A stretch of DNA of 64,000 bases from Euptelea pleiosperma (GCA_035048495.1 CM068553.1:11339259-11403258), one strand, 5' to 3'; positions 21,108 through 31,005 are shown, counted from the first letter of the stretch. Notes: generated from the sequence alone by a model not told the origin. Numbers and translations are program-made.

Positions 21108-21290
21108 AGGGTGTCAAGTGTCAACTGGTTGGTTCTGGTTCGGATATCAAGGTACTTAGAACCGAAACCTATTATGTTCAGGTATGATGGTTCTGGTTCC
21201 TATCAATTCCAGTTCCTAAACAAATGAAATCAGAACCAAAACCAATAAACATCTGGTTCTCTTATCAAGTATCAGTTATCCTATTATAAA
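21108..21290. repeat. GGTTCTGGTTC-rich degenerate MITE arm
   Basis: TAGGGTGTCAAGTGTCAACTG followed by GGTTCTGGTTCGG and inverted AGAACCGAAACC motifs resembles a decayed relative of the hAT MITE at 42410-42820. Ends cannot be fixed. A second similar patch lies at 21820-21960. Confidence 0.4.
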
Positions 21291-21722
21291 GCAACAACCG
21301 GGGTTGCCACACATGTGACACAATTAAAGGCCTCTCTACTTTCAAAAGATAAAACCTTCCCTCATTAAACGTCCCTTCACATTTCAGGCTGTCTGGCACG
21401 TCCACGTCTCTCATCAATGATAATGAGGGACAATATTATAAGCCACGTGGCACACTCTTAGGTACCACTGACCTTATGGATGTTTGTCCCATTCCTAGGT
21501 GGACCTATATACCAAATATCAGTCTGACTAGTGATTTCAAACCTTTGGATCTGAGTACCTCAAATAATGTGTGCAATCTATGGTTACAAATCAACCCATG
21601 AAAACGACTCCAATCAAATCCTTAAAAAACACTAGTCAGGCTGATTTTTTTGCATATAGGCCCACCTAAAGATGGGCCAAACATAAATACGGTCGGTGAT
21701 CTCTACGAATGTGTCACGTGTA
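21283..21722. mobile_element. G-box foldback (21439-21720) behind a Helitron-like 5' end
   Basis: TCCTATTATAAAGCAACAACCGGGGTTG at 21279 resembles the Helitron start at 20545. The foldback itself has the full set of blocks, from AAGCCACGTGGCACACTCTTAG to ACGAATGTGTCACGTG. Its outer flank CTCATCAATGATAATGAGGGAC is also found beside the copies at 23076 and 43460. Confidence 0.55.
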
Positions 21723-22344
21723 AGGTGCTTCCATGTGTAAGGTGTGCGATGGCATTCCCCTGGTATAAATAAAATGACTTTCATACTAAACTTTCGACAT
21801 ATTTAACACTAATATATATGTCGGTTTTGGTTCAGTCTGATAACTAGTGTACGGAGAACCGGAACCTATTTCTTACTTCGGTTCTAGATCTTATCGGTTC
21901 CAAGTCTTTATGGGTTCTATTCTGAAATAGCTCGTCTTGGAACCGAGAAAATCAGGACTGGCTCTTTGCAGATACAGTTAATTGGGTAGTGGCTACTGTA
22001 AATGTCTTGTGTTCGGTGATCTGTGGGGCCCACTTTTTAATTATGGCCCGTTTTCTTTTTTTTATCTTGCCCTGAAAACAGGACCATAGTTAACTTCTGA
22101 AAATAAACTGCAGCATTAAAACTGGTTCTTTCATCCTTGAACCAGGTCAAGAATAGACTAAACCCTGAAACACAAATTTTCCAAATAGGCCCATAGGGTT
22201 AGTGTTCTTTTGTAGGCGACACCAGCTATAACTAGTGGTTACAGTAGATCCAGACCAGACTCAATTATTTGTTGGGTCTGAAAGATGGACCAGTCCCAAT
22301 CCAAATTCATCAGGCCTATTTAGTAAGGAACTGGCTTGGAAGAC

Positions 22345-22465
22345 AAAAAAAAATTTTTACACAAATTTCCACCCAAACTCTCGGCCGTTGGATTTCACGG
22401 TTGTTTCGCTTTGGTAAAGTGAATGCTAGATCAGCAAGCAAAACCACCGCTGGATTTCTTGGGAT
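22345..22465. mobile_element. CTCGGCCGTTGGATTTC foldback fragment
   Basis: A short palindrome: CTCTCGGCCGTTGGATTTCACGG then GTGAATGCTAGATCAGC, with AAAACCACCGCTGGATTTCTTGG on the right. Related to the elements at 28830-29055 and 33780-33965. Confidence 0.5.
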
Positions 22466-22469
22466 CCCG

Positions 22470-23060
22470 GTCCATTTAGTAATCCAGTAAACAGAAAACA
22501 TGTATAACAGGGTTCATAGGTCCGACCCAATTAGTAATAAGATCCAATGCGGGTTCGGGTCGTCAGGTAAAGTGCCAAGGTGTACTCTTGCCGTCCTTTG
22601 CATAGGATTCCATTGCCGACAAGCATTTGAAGATTAATGAAGCTGTTAAGTTTTAAGGCTCCATTTGTTGATTTCAAGGCTTCGTGGGCCAATCGCAAGT
22701 GTGAACGTAACTTTTGTTTTTTAGAATTTAGACCACTGTCAAGGCACATGAACGGCTAGCCTGCCATTTGATGGGTCCACCCAACTACACGATCTTCCAT
22801 GTTAAAATTAACCCTATTGAATGCTCGTAGTAGTTATCCAATCGATTTATCGGTTCTATTTTAAAAACCCGACATACCGTTTAAAACCCGACTTTTTGAA
22901 AAAAGAAAAACTCACATCTTTTAATCACAGTATTTTCAAAACTTCGGGAAAAAAAACAAAATATATTCAATAATCCGAAACTCAAATCTTGAGTTGGGGC
23001 ATGCTGCTCACACGACACTCACACGACGCTTACCATCACAGGTTGTTCAGCATGCTGACG
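22470..23060. other. Unassigned spacer
   Basis: No gene or bounded repeat seen. The right part (22985-23060, with CATGCTGACGTCCC) is the outer flank of the next foldback and recurs beside the copy at 43460. Confidence 0.35.
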
Positions 23061-23075
23061 TCCCTTATCATTAAA

Positions 23076-23345
23076 TGAGCCACGTGTAACATTCTTACAG
23101 GGCATTGACCATATGGATGTTGGGCCCATCGCTAATTGACCTGATTAGTGATTTCAAACCATTGGATCTTTGTACCCCAAATAATGCTCAAATTCTACAG
23201 AGAAAATCAACCCAGGAAAATTACTCTAATCTAATGCTTAGAAATCACTAATCAGGCTAATTTTGGTCCAGACATCCAGCTAGAGTTGGGCCAAACATCC
23301 ATACGGTCGGTGGTCTCTAAGAGTGTGCCACGTGGCTCATACTGC
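23076..23345. mobile_element. G-box foldback element
   Basis: Left ATGAGCCACGTGTAACATTC, right AAGAGTGTGCCACGTGGCTC followed by the extended terminal repeat GTCCGTCATCAATGCCGATG. The interior pair is CTGATTAGTGATTTCAAACC / TTAGAAATCACTAATCAGGC. Confidence 0.75.
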
Positions 23346-23747
23346 TGTCCGTCATCAATGCCGATGAGGCCCCTAGTCGTTTTAAACTCGCATTTTTTTC
23401 ATGGGCAAATTTTTTGCCGGTTCACGATTTGCTAACTATGGTCCTAAGTGGGAGCCAATGACCGACCTCAACCTTGCCCACACCATCCATATACCATCAC
23501 TTTCGTCTGTAAGAGGGGTGGCGCTGCTGCTTTTGACTCTTTTACAGCAAAAAGAAAAAAAAAATCCATTTGTGTGTCGGTCAAAGGTTGCATTAGCTGC
23601 CTTTTTTTTTTTTTTTTTGTCTCACAGCAATCGTATGTGCGGATATGTTAAGAGTTTTGGCTGAAGACAGGAATCCTGACCTGGACTGCCACTGCAAACT
23701 TGAGTGTAAAACTTGTCTGACCGTCGACAGTCAGTGAAGCCGCACTC

Positions 23748-24034
23748 TGAGCAACGTGGCACCTTTTTAGAGGACACGAATGGATGTTTGGCCAATCCCC
23801 AGGTGGACCTACAAACCATAAATCAACCCGATTAGTGATTTCTAAGCATTGGATAGGAGTTGGGTTGATTTTAACCATGGTAATTTAAGCATTATTGACC
23901 ATTATTTGGGGTACAAGGATCCAAAGGTTTGAAATCACTAATTAGGCTGATTTTTTGTTCGTAGGTCCACCTAGAGATTGGTCAAACATCCATTTGTCAG
24001 AGTTCTCTAAGAGTGTGTCACGTGGCTCATATGA
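23748..24034. mobile_element. G-box foldback element
   Basis: Left arm GCAACGTGGCACCTTTTTAGAG...GGTGGACCTACAAACC; right arm inverted, ending TAAGAGTGTGTCACGTGGCT. The full-length centre includes a TTGACCATTATTTGGGGTAC loop. Confidence 0.75.
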
Positions 24035-24778
24035 TGGGATGTCAGACTCCAGCTTCACTCATTGTCGACATCTGATTATATCTGGTTGTCATTTACGACG
24101 TCGATGTGACATTTCTTAACCGTTAATCTGAACCTGGCCACATTTGCATGAGTAAAAAACTTCGGTCACAACGGCCGGTCACAGCCCACAATATGAGCCA
24201 TGTGGCACACTATTAGAGGGAGAGGGCGCTGGCCGTATGGATGTTTGGTCAGTCCATCGGGTGGAGAAAATATTCGTTGGTCCCGAGGTCCTTCAAAATT
24301 TGAAGGTTCCCCTACCAATATGTCTGCTACAATCAATGAGGACAGAAGGCTACTATTACGATTAGCATTAATGGATTGATTGGCGTAATTATAACAGTTT
24401 TGATTTATTAATTGCCATAATTGTAAAGGATACACTACCTATATAAGGTGAAAATCGTAGGTAAAAGAATCATCGAAAGTATAATGTTTCTAGTTATCTT
24501 TTTAGTAATAAGAGGTATTCCCCTAGAAGTGTGAAACTTGCTTAGTTAATTGATCTTTTCTTCCGGTGTCGTATCATTTGGTATCAGAGCAACGATCTTG
24601 CCATGTGTCTTGGTGATAATGGCGAACGGGACTAGAGCTCAAGAGGCTAACGAAATGGAGAAAAATATTAAATGTTTATTAGAAAACTCAAAGACAATCT
24701 GAGGCGTTGAAAGAGTTAAGACAATGGATGATAGCCATAAGCCCTAAACACGGTTAATTAACTTCACAGTTAGTTGAG

Positions 24779-25267
24779 TTGGATGTTGGGGCCCATTCTA
24801 ACATTAAGCTACAGAGGCCCGACATCATGCAAGAGCATGAAATAGTTGTTGACACAATTCACGTCAACATTGAAGAGCCTTTTACCCTGTCTATAATTTC
24901 AGATTATTGTGGCAAGTGCAATGTTGGAAACAAATCTCATGTAAGTGATTTTTTGTTGGTGAATAACTTTGAGAAGCATCCTATCGAGTGTATTATTTCA
25001 AAGAAGTGCGACGACGAAGAAAATACTTCTCTTTCTAATGCGCCCAATCAAGTTGAATTAGGTATCGCTTGCATGATCGTCATCACCTACAACATCTATG
25101 CAATCCATCGAAGACTTATGATGATCGAGCCATTCATGATTGTGATATCCAATAAGAATTGGGATCCTAGAGGAAACATAAACCTTGAGGACAAGGTCAA
25201 TGATAATGGGGTGGGATTGATACTTGCCTTACCTTCTATACACATACTTACTCTTTTTTTTTTTTAA
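24779..25267 (+). pseudogene. ORF of unknown function inside the LTR element, 162 codons
   Basis: The frame starts TTGGATG-style at 24779 and ends in the poly-T edge of the SINE at 25255, so its last residues are not native. I recognise no gag, protease or integrase motif. A NLEDKVNDNG-like stretch near the end resembles the C-terminal linker seen in some plant retrotransposon polyproteins. Probably residual retroelement sequence. Confidence 0.35.
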
Positions 25268-25486
25268 ACCGTAGGTATCCGGGCTTCTTAAAGCACTCGA
25301 CTAGTCCCCCGGGGCATGATAGTCACCCCTTCCATACATATCGAAGTATACTGGAAGAGTTAAATGTGGACAGAGCCACTTATTACCCTCTACTCCTTCT
25401 AGGTGGTGGCCCCAAGGAGAGTTGAACTCAGAACCTCTTACTTTTTGGAGTGGAGTCCTGGCCATTTGCACTCAACCCTTAGGGTT
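25255..25486 (-). mobile_element. Au-like tRNA-derived SINE, TSD CACATACTTACTCT
   Basis: On the minus strand it begins near AGGGTTGAGTGCAAATGGCC and has a B-box-like GGTTCTGAGTTCAACTCTCC. It ends AAGCCCGGATACCTACGGTT followed by an A run, which is the typical Au-SINE 3' end (CCCGGACACC..CGGTT). Flanks are CACATACTTACTCT (25241-25254) and CACATATTTATTCT (25487-25500), 12 of 14 identical, a long duplication as left by LINE-type retrotransposition. Confidence 0.75.
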
Positions 25487-26069
25487 CACATATTTATTCT
25501 CAATCAAGGATAAAGAAATATGGCTACAATGAAGGAGAGAGATTCTCATGCAAAGATAAGAAAATATGATTACAATAAAAGGAGGAGATCTGCTACCATC
25601 AATATTGAGGACAGAAAGCTATCATTACAATTCACATTAATGATTGATTGACGTATTTATAGGAGTTTTGATTTATTAATTGCCATAATTGTAAGGGATC
25701 CACCATCTATATAAGGTGAAAATAATAGGTAGAAGAATCATCGAAAAGTATAATGTTTCTAGTTATCTTTTTAGTAATAAGAGGAATTCCCCCAAACGTG
25801 GGAAACTTGCTTAGTTAATTGATCTTTTCTTCTGGGTCGTATCAATTTGGGTGCAAAGATCCAAAGGTTGTAAATCACTAATCAGGATGATTTTTGGTTT
25901 GTAGGTCCACTGAGGGACTGGCCATCCATACAGTCAATGCCCTCTAATAATGTGCCATGTGGCTAGTATTGTGGGCTGCGACTAGCTCATTGTAACTGGA
26001 GGTTTTACTCTACGCAATTATTTGCATATTAGATTTTTCCGCAGACATGCATCACCCTTGAAATCACTA

Positions 26070-26135
26070 ATTAGGCTTATATTTGGTACGTAGGTCCTCC
26101 TATGTTTGTAAAAGTCTGCCACATGTCTCATACAG
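26070..26135. mobile_element. Partial foldback right arm
   Basis: GAAATCACTAATTAGGC through GTCTGCCACATGTCTCAT is a truncated right end of the G-box foldback family. Confidence 0.5.
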
Positions 26136-26232
26136 GTGGACAACTTTGGTCTTGCCACCTCAGCTGCCACTTAAGAAAACCCTCTCTCAGTGGGACTGCA
26201 TTAGAATAGAACTTTGCTGACCGTTGACCCCA

Positions 26233-26768
26233 CAATATGAGCCACATGGCATATTTTAGATATTTCTGACCGTATGGATGTTTGGCCTAACAATAGGTGG
26301 ACCTACAGATCAAAAATTAGCCTGATTAGTGATTTCTAACCGTTGTGTCATTTTCATGGTTTGATTTTAACCGTGGAATTTTAGCATTATTGACCTTCAT
26401 ATGGATAAAAAGATCCAAAGGTTAGAAATCACAAATCAAATTGATTTTTGGTATGGTGGTCCACCTAGGGATGGGCCTGAGTTGATTTTTAACCGTAGAA
26501 TCTGAACATTATTGATCATTATTTGAGTACAAAGATCGAAAGATTAGAAATCACTAATCAGGCTGATTTTTTGCACCTATGTTCACCTAGCGACGGGCCT
26601 GGTTCGATTTTTAACTGTGGAATTTGATCATTATTAGGGTACAAAGATCCAAAGGTTTGAAATCACTAATCAGGCTGATTTTAAGTATGGTGATCCACCT
26701 AGGAATTAGCCAAACATCTATACAGTCAGCATCCTCTAAGAATGTGCCGCGTGGCTTATATTGTGGTC
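26233..26768. mobile_element. G-box foldback with triplicated central segment
   Basis: The left end is TATGAGCCACATGGCATATT and the right end AAGAATGTGCCGCGTGGCTT. In the centre a ~125-bp segment (TTGATTTTTAACCGTGGAAT ... GATCCAAAGGTTAGAAATCA ... TCCACCTAGGGATGGGCC) occurs three times head to tail, starting near 26363, 26478 and 26606, giving 536 bp instead of the usual ~285. Confidence 0.75.
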
Positions 26769-26984
26769 CGTCAGCAACTTGGCTGACTTACGTCTGTCAG
26801 CCAAGCTCTGCTCGGTCTCCTGTCTGCTCAGAGTACGGTGTGTGCCAGTCTGTTATAGTTGTCAGATCTCTCTTTTATTTTTCTACCAAACAAAATAAAA
26901 ATCTTAAATGCAGAGGTCCCGCGATACAGTCGACGCAGAGGACTTCCCTACGTAGCTTATTCATTGTTTCGGTCCTTCGGAGTA

Positions 26985-27165
26985 AGGACCACATGGATGT
27001 CGAGTACACCGCTTATACACACAAAAAGTAAGCTTGACGGATGATTTCTAGCCGTTGAATTTTTACCCAAAAAATATGGTTGAATCCAACCGCTAAAGAT
27101 AACCAATTGGGCTAATCATGGGTATCCATATGGGGGTGCTAAACATCCATCCAGTATAGTCCATA
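26985..27165. mobile_element. Foldback variant (CATGGATGTC / AACATCCATC)
   Basis: A palindrome around TTGAATTTTTACCCAAAAAATATGG and its complement. It belongs to the looser CATGGATGTT foldback subfamily that also includes 30210-31005, 40095-40365, 44065-44800 and 45090-45310. Confidence 0.45.
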
Positions 27166-27489
27166 GTAAATTCTCTAATTATTGGTGAACACAACGTCCT
27201 ATTAAAAGGTTTGGAAAAATTCGCATATTTTTTAACATGATCAAATTATTCTCAAATAATTCGCAAACTTGTCCAAAATTATCCCCGCATTATTTAGTTT
27301 TGAACAAAAAATTCATTTTATAAGACAAAAAATTGTCAATATTTTATTTTTTAAATTATTTTTGCCTAATTTTTTAAATGCATTGTTAACTAACAAACCA
27401 AAATTATACTCGAACATTTCCCGCACCGCACTTTTGTCGCACTCTGAAGTCTGAACTTCTAAGTAAGGGGAGTACTCGGCACTGACTAC

Positions 27490-27709
27490 CATGGATCGAA
27501 ATCTTGGGATCGGAGGCCGAATCAGTCGCCTCCAATTCCGATCTGGATCGATCTGATCCAGAAAGAGATCGGCCCATCTCATCCGAGACAAAGTGAGACT
27601 CCTTTGAGAAACAGTGATCTCGGGGCGAGCCGAGACACCAATTTTTGGATTGGATCGGCGGGCTCCGATACCGATCCGGATCGGGGACCGGCCGAGACTT
27701 CGAACCATG
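27490..27709. mobile_element. GATCGG-rich hAT-type MITE, 220 bp
   Basis: Ends CATGGATCGAAATCT and inverted CATGGTTCGAAGTCT; flanks CTGACTAC (27482-27489) and CCGACTAC (27710-27717), 7 of 8 identical. The interior has repeated GATCGG/CCGATC motifs. It lies about 130 bp upstream of the PMEI-2 TATA box. A partial copy is at 41430-41590. Confidence 0.65.
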
Positions 27710-27839
27710 CCGACTACATCAAAAGTCCACGTCAAGGAGGATTTTCCCCAAACACAAAACAAATCTCCGTAATTAAAGCAAGTGGGGTATAGTTAAGAAG
27801 ATAGGCATGTGACACAACTCACCGCCTCTTAACCATTTC

Positions 27840-27847
27840 TATATAAA
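27840..27847 (+). promoter_or_regulatory. TATA box of PMEI-2
   Basis: TATATAAA lies 49 bp before the ATG. The preceding GTGACACAACTC block and following TTACATCCAATCC block resemble those of PMEI-1, so the two promoters are homologous. Confidence 0.65.
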
Positions 27848-27888
27848 CCCTTACATCCAATCCGAATCCATTCCAACGATCCAAACAC

Positions 27889-28491
27889 ATGGCACAACTT
27901 AGCCTCCTCTCGCTCCTGCTTCTCCTCTCTGTCCTCTACATGTCCGGCACGGCCGATTCGGCTGTCGCCAAACGCTCCAGTGCCAAGGACTTCATCAAGG
28001 CCTCATGTGGTGCCACCCGATATCCAGCCCTATGTGTTCAATCTCTCTCAGTATACGCTAGCACAATTCAACAAAGTCCGCGACAATTAGCGCAAGCCGC
28101 GCTATCCGTAAGCCTAGTCAAGGCCCGATCCGCTACGACATTCGTGTCGAAGATGACTAGAGTTAAGGGAATGAAATCTAGAGAACACCAAGCTGTGAAG
28201 GATTGTGTGGACAACATGGGTGATACTGTGGATCGACTTAGCCGATCCGTTAAAGAACTCGGGAACATGGGTGGTGCCGGGGGTCAGAGTTTCATGTGGC
28301 ACATGAGCAACGTTCAGACTTGGGTGAGCGCGGCACTTACCGATGAAAACACTTGTGTCGATGGGTTCGCGGGTCACGGCATGGATGGAAATGTCAAGGC
28401 TGCGATAAAGACTAAAATTGTTAACGTCGCACAAGTCACTAGCAACGCGCTTGCGTTGGTTAACCGGTTCGCTGCGAGGCATCGAGCTTAA
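27889..28491 (+). CDS. Pectin methylesterase inhibitor-like protein 2, 200 aa
   Basis: A PMEI-family secreted inhibitor, the closest relative of the gene at 16359. The signal peptide covers about residues 1-22 (LSLLSLLLLLSVLYMSGTA). Conserved Cys40-Cys49 and Cys106-Cys156 should form the two family disulfides. Motifs FIKASCGATRYPALC, VKDCVDNMGDTVDRL and VQTWVSAALTDENTC match PMEI-1 nearly residue for residue. It lacks the additional Cys28 and the last few residues of PMEI-1. Intronless and full length. A LINE fragment begins about 20 bp after the stop codon and may supply the 3' UTR. Expected to act in the apoplast on pectin methylesterase; the specific partner is unknown. Confidence 0.92.
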   Translation: MAQLSLLSLLLLLSVLYMSGTADSAVAKRSSAKDFIKASCGATRYPALCVQSLSVYASTIQQSPRQLAQAALSVSLVKARSATTFVSKMTRVKGMKSREHQAVKDCVDNMGDTVDRLSRSVKELGNMGGAGGQSFMWHMSNVQTWVSAALTDENTCVDGFAGHGMDGNVKAAIKTKIVNVAQVTSNALALVNRFAARHRA

Positions 28492-28512
28492 TTTTGTATT
28501 TCTATGGTGTGT

Positions 28513-28712
28513 TAAGCGCTTCAAAGAGTTCAGAGGGTGCTTTTTTGAGGATTTTGTTCACAAGTGGGATGTTATTGTAAATAGCCCTATAGTTAGTTTA
28601 TCGGCTTTGGGGTAACTTTTCTCGTGCTTGCCTTTGGTATTGCTTGTAATTCTGTCCTTCGTTTTCGTTTCTTCAATATACATTACCTACTTGCAAAAAC
28701 AAAAAAAGTGTT
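28513..28712 (+). pseudogene. LINE 3' end directly downstream of PMEI-2
   Basis: The frame RFKEFRGCFFEDFVHKWDVI is the C-terminal motif of the LINE family seen at 53013-53567. It is followed by a short 3' UTR and an A-rich tail (CAAAAACAAAAAAAG, about 28697-28711). Strongly 5'-truncated. Confidence 0.65.
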
Positions 28713-28804
28713 GGGTTTGTATGTAAATGTGAGAAGTACCATGAATAAAGGTTTTTCCTTACAAGTCCCTCTCTTAAGAGGTCTCCATAACTATTTTGGT
28801 ACAT

Positions 28805-29055
28805 TTTCTTGAATGGCTCAGGGAGGAAACCAGTTCAAAATTGGCCTTTTGGGATCTGCAGACAAATTTTTGGACCAAAATTTTCACCCAAAATCTCGTC
28901 CGTGGATCCTGAGAATCGAACGGTGGTTGACAACCAGTGCTGAGCTAGCATTCACTTCTACCAAAGCAAAACCACCGTTGGATTCTCGGGATACACGGAC
29001 GAGATTTTGGGTGAATATCTTGGTCGAAAAATTTGTCCGCGGATCCCGACCGTAA
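28805..29055. mobile_element. Foldback MITE with GGATCYGC.GACAAATTTTT ends
   Basis: The left GGGATCTGCAGACAAATTTTTGG and right AAAAATTTGTCCGCGGATCCC are inverted. Inner arms are CCAAAATTTTCACCCAAAATC and CTCGTCCGTGGATCC with their complements. The centre contains GCTGAGCTAGCATTCACTT. Related to 22345-22465 and 33780-33965. Confidence 0.65.
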
Positions 29056-29609
29056 ATGGTGAAATGGGTTTGGTTCCATTACAATCAAATTGCTAGAATT
29101 GAATTTTGGGTCATTGGCTGTAATTTCTAATTAATAATTATAAATTATTTTTAATTAGTTTCATATTATAGTTTTGTCCGAATCGTTCGAAGGTTCCAAA
29201 CAGCGATTATCTAAATTTATGGCGATTTTGAAAATATTATGATAACGTGATCATAGATTTTAGGGCGATACTTGTCGATCTCAAATTAATTTGTAATATA
29301 ACTTAGGTTAGATCCATATAGTTAATTAAAAATTCTTGAATTATTTTTTGAAACCGAGGTGGTCGAGGCGCATGTGCGGTGGACTGGTGGAGAATCACAT
29401 TATAGACTTGTAGTGTTTGCACTTTGCATCGAAAGTGGGGCTGTCAACAGATATTATTCAAATCGAATATAAGCATATCTGAATTAAAAAAAAAAAAACC
29501 TAAATTTTAAAATCCAATGAATATTTTAAATCAATATTCAAATTCAATTAATTAATCAAAATTTCAATAAAATCTTATTAATGTTTAATAAAAGTAATTT
29601 CATGGGGAA
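29056..29609. other. Unassigned AT-rich spacer
   Basis: No gene seen. An A12 run lies near 29489 and short AATATTCA-rich inverted motifs at 29450-29580. No bounded element. Confidence 0.35.
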
Positions 29610-29618
29610 TTTCATAAT

Positions 29619-29957
29619 GGGTCGGGGCTCAGGGGGACACCCATTTTGGCGTACCCACATAGAAGATGAATCAATGGCTGATTTTTGGTGGGGATGATCT
29701 TACCATATAGATTACTCCAACAAAAAAATCAGCCCATTCCGAAATTTCTAGCCCCATCAAATGTGGTTTTCAAGTTACACCGAAAAAATTAACGGTCCAT
29801 AATTCTTCAACTTCTAAAGCAGTCTATGAATATTGGAATGATTTGAATTTTTGTGAGGATGATCTCCTCACCATAGAGATCATCCCATCAAAAATCAGCC
29901 ATTGATTCATCTTCTATGTGAGTACACCAAAATGGGTGTGTCCCCCGAGCCCGACCC
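29619..29957. mobile_element. MULE-type MITE, 339 bp, TSD TTTCATAAT
   Basis: The perfect 9-bp direct repeat TTTCATAAT occurs at 29610-29618 and 29958-29966. Ends GGGTCGGGGCTCAGGGGGAC and inverted GGGTCGGGCTCGGGGGACAC continue for about 80 bp as inverted repeats (GTACCCACATAGAAGATGAA on the left, its near complement on the right). A 9-bp duplication with long TIRs indicates a Mutator-type MITE. Confidence 0.85.
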
Positions 29958-30254
29958 TTTCATAATGATCGTTGTGATCCAACGCCTTCAAAATTCTCGA
30001 GGAAGGCTTCTCTCACTATCACGCATTGGCGTTCGTTCAGAAAGTCGGCCCGCAATTTCCGGCTTGAGAACTACATGTCTGCAACCAAAGTAAAGTAAAA
30101 TAAAGGAACGGTCATCGAAGAATAAAAGCAAAGAACCTAACCCTTTTTTTTTATATTATTATTATTTGGTCGAGATGTAACAAGATCTAGCTGACCCTTT
30201 TTGGTATCAGCTAGTGCATTTTTGTTACTCACGCTGACGGCATGGATGTTTAGC

Positions 30255-30442
30255 CCATGGTTTAAAAGGGGCGCCGTTTTAATGTTACCGTTTTTTTTCG
30301 TTATAATGGATTGTAACGCACGGGGAGCAATAATGGAAGAAAACGAGAAAATAACGGTGTTAAAATTCAAATTTTTTAAAACGGTACAGAACGTAATGAG
30401 GAAAGTCAGAATCCGTTATAACGGCTATTTTTTAAACCATGG
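30255..30442. mobile_element. CCAWGGTTTAAA MITE, copy 3 (188 bp)
   Basis: Ends CCATGGTTTAAA and TTTAAACCATGG, flanked by TTTAGC (30249-30254) and TTTAGT (30443-30448). An internally shortened copy, in opposite orientation to copy 4 by interior similarity (AAATTCAAATTTT, TCCGTTATAACGG). Confidence 0.75.
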
Positions 30443-30585
30443 TTTAGTACACTCCTTGGTAGACTTTCATACCAAAAATCAGCCTGTTTGATAATTTTTA
30501 GCTGTTGGATTTAGTACTAAAAAAAATGGTTGAATCCAATCAGAGTGATTTTTTGTTGTGTATATCCATCAAGGGGTAGGCTAAA

Positions 30586-30939
30586 CCAAGGTTTATAAAC
30601 GGCCATTATAACGAAAATAATGGCCGTTGTAATGAATTCGGACCTACCCCGTTACGTTATGGACCGTTAAAATGTCCAAAAAATAACGGCTGTTATTTTC
30701 TGAAAAATTGTGAAAAAAAATGCCATTATTTTTGGTATTCTTTTATATTCTCTTTTTTTCTGTTATTTTCTATTTTTAAAATTCAAAATTTGAATTTCAG
30801 CACCATTTTGTCCCGTTATATTCTGTTATTTTCCATTTTTTTTTCTGTTTTTGCCACTGAATGTTTTTTTTCGTTATAACAGAAAAATGGTAACACCCCA
30901 AGTCCGTTATACCGTTATAACGGTCCCTTTAAACCCTGG
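30586..30939. mobile_element. CCAWGGTTTAAA MITE, copy 4 (354 bp), TSD GCTAAA
   Basis: Ends CCAAGGTTTATAAA and TTTAAACCCTGG, flanked by perfect GCTAAA at 30580-30585 and 30940-30945. Its target is the reverse complement of the target of copy 3. Confidence 0.8.
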
Positions 30940-31005
30940 GCTAAACATCCATGCGCTCAGTAGACCCAGAATGCAGCGGTGAGTAACAAAAATTATGCTA
31001 GCTGA

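Larger units (their letters stand above)
24325..25844 (+). mobile_element. Short, internally deleted LTR retrotransposon (1.5 kb)
   Basis: Two similar direct repeats, 24325-24576 and 25591-25844 (252 and 254 bp), begin TGCTAC and end GTATCA. Directly after the left one is the initiator-Met primer-binding site TGGTATCAGAGC (24579-24590). Directly before the right one is a purine tract AAAGGAGGAGATC (25578-25590). LTRs contain CTATATAAGG as a promoter. The ~1-kb interior has only a gag-like start (MANGTRAQEANEMEK, near 24619) and no protease, integrase or reverse transcriptase. No 5-bp target duplication could be seen (ATGTC versus ATTTG). Confidence 0.85.
24190..25975. mobile_element. G-box foldback split by an LTR retrotransposon
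   Basis: The left quarter of a foldback (ATGAGCCATGTGGCACACTA...GGTCAGTCCATCGGGTGGA) ends near 24256. The right half resumes at 25845 (ATTTGGGTGCAAAGATCC...) and ends at GTGCCATGTGGCTAGTATTG near 25975. The LTR element at 24325-25844 lies between. About 110 bp of the left side is missing or replaced. Confidence 0.65.
30210..31005. mobile_element. Foldback element with two mirror-image MITE insertions
   Basis: The outer inverted repeats are AGCTAGTGCATTTTTGTTAC at 30210 and GTAACAAAAATTATGCTAGCT ending about 31004. The inner arms CATGGATGTTTAGCC and GGCTAAACATCCATG are each interrupted by a CCAWGGTTTAAA MITE (30255-30442 and 30586-30939). Without these the foldback would be about 250 bp. Confidence 0.75.

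Noticed and set aside
24320..25849. 5-bp target duplication for the LTR element
   Set aside because: ATGTC and ATTTG do not match; the duplication has been lost or the left flank was rearranged.
26624..27031. 135-codon frame
   Set aside because: It runs across the repeated arm of a G-box foldback and unrelated flank; the translation is repeat sequence (ITNQADF-like motifs recur in other copies).
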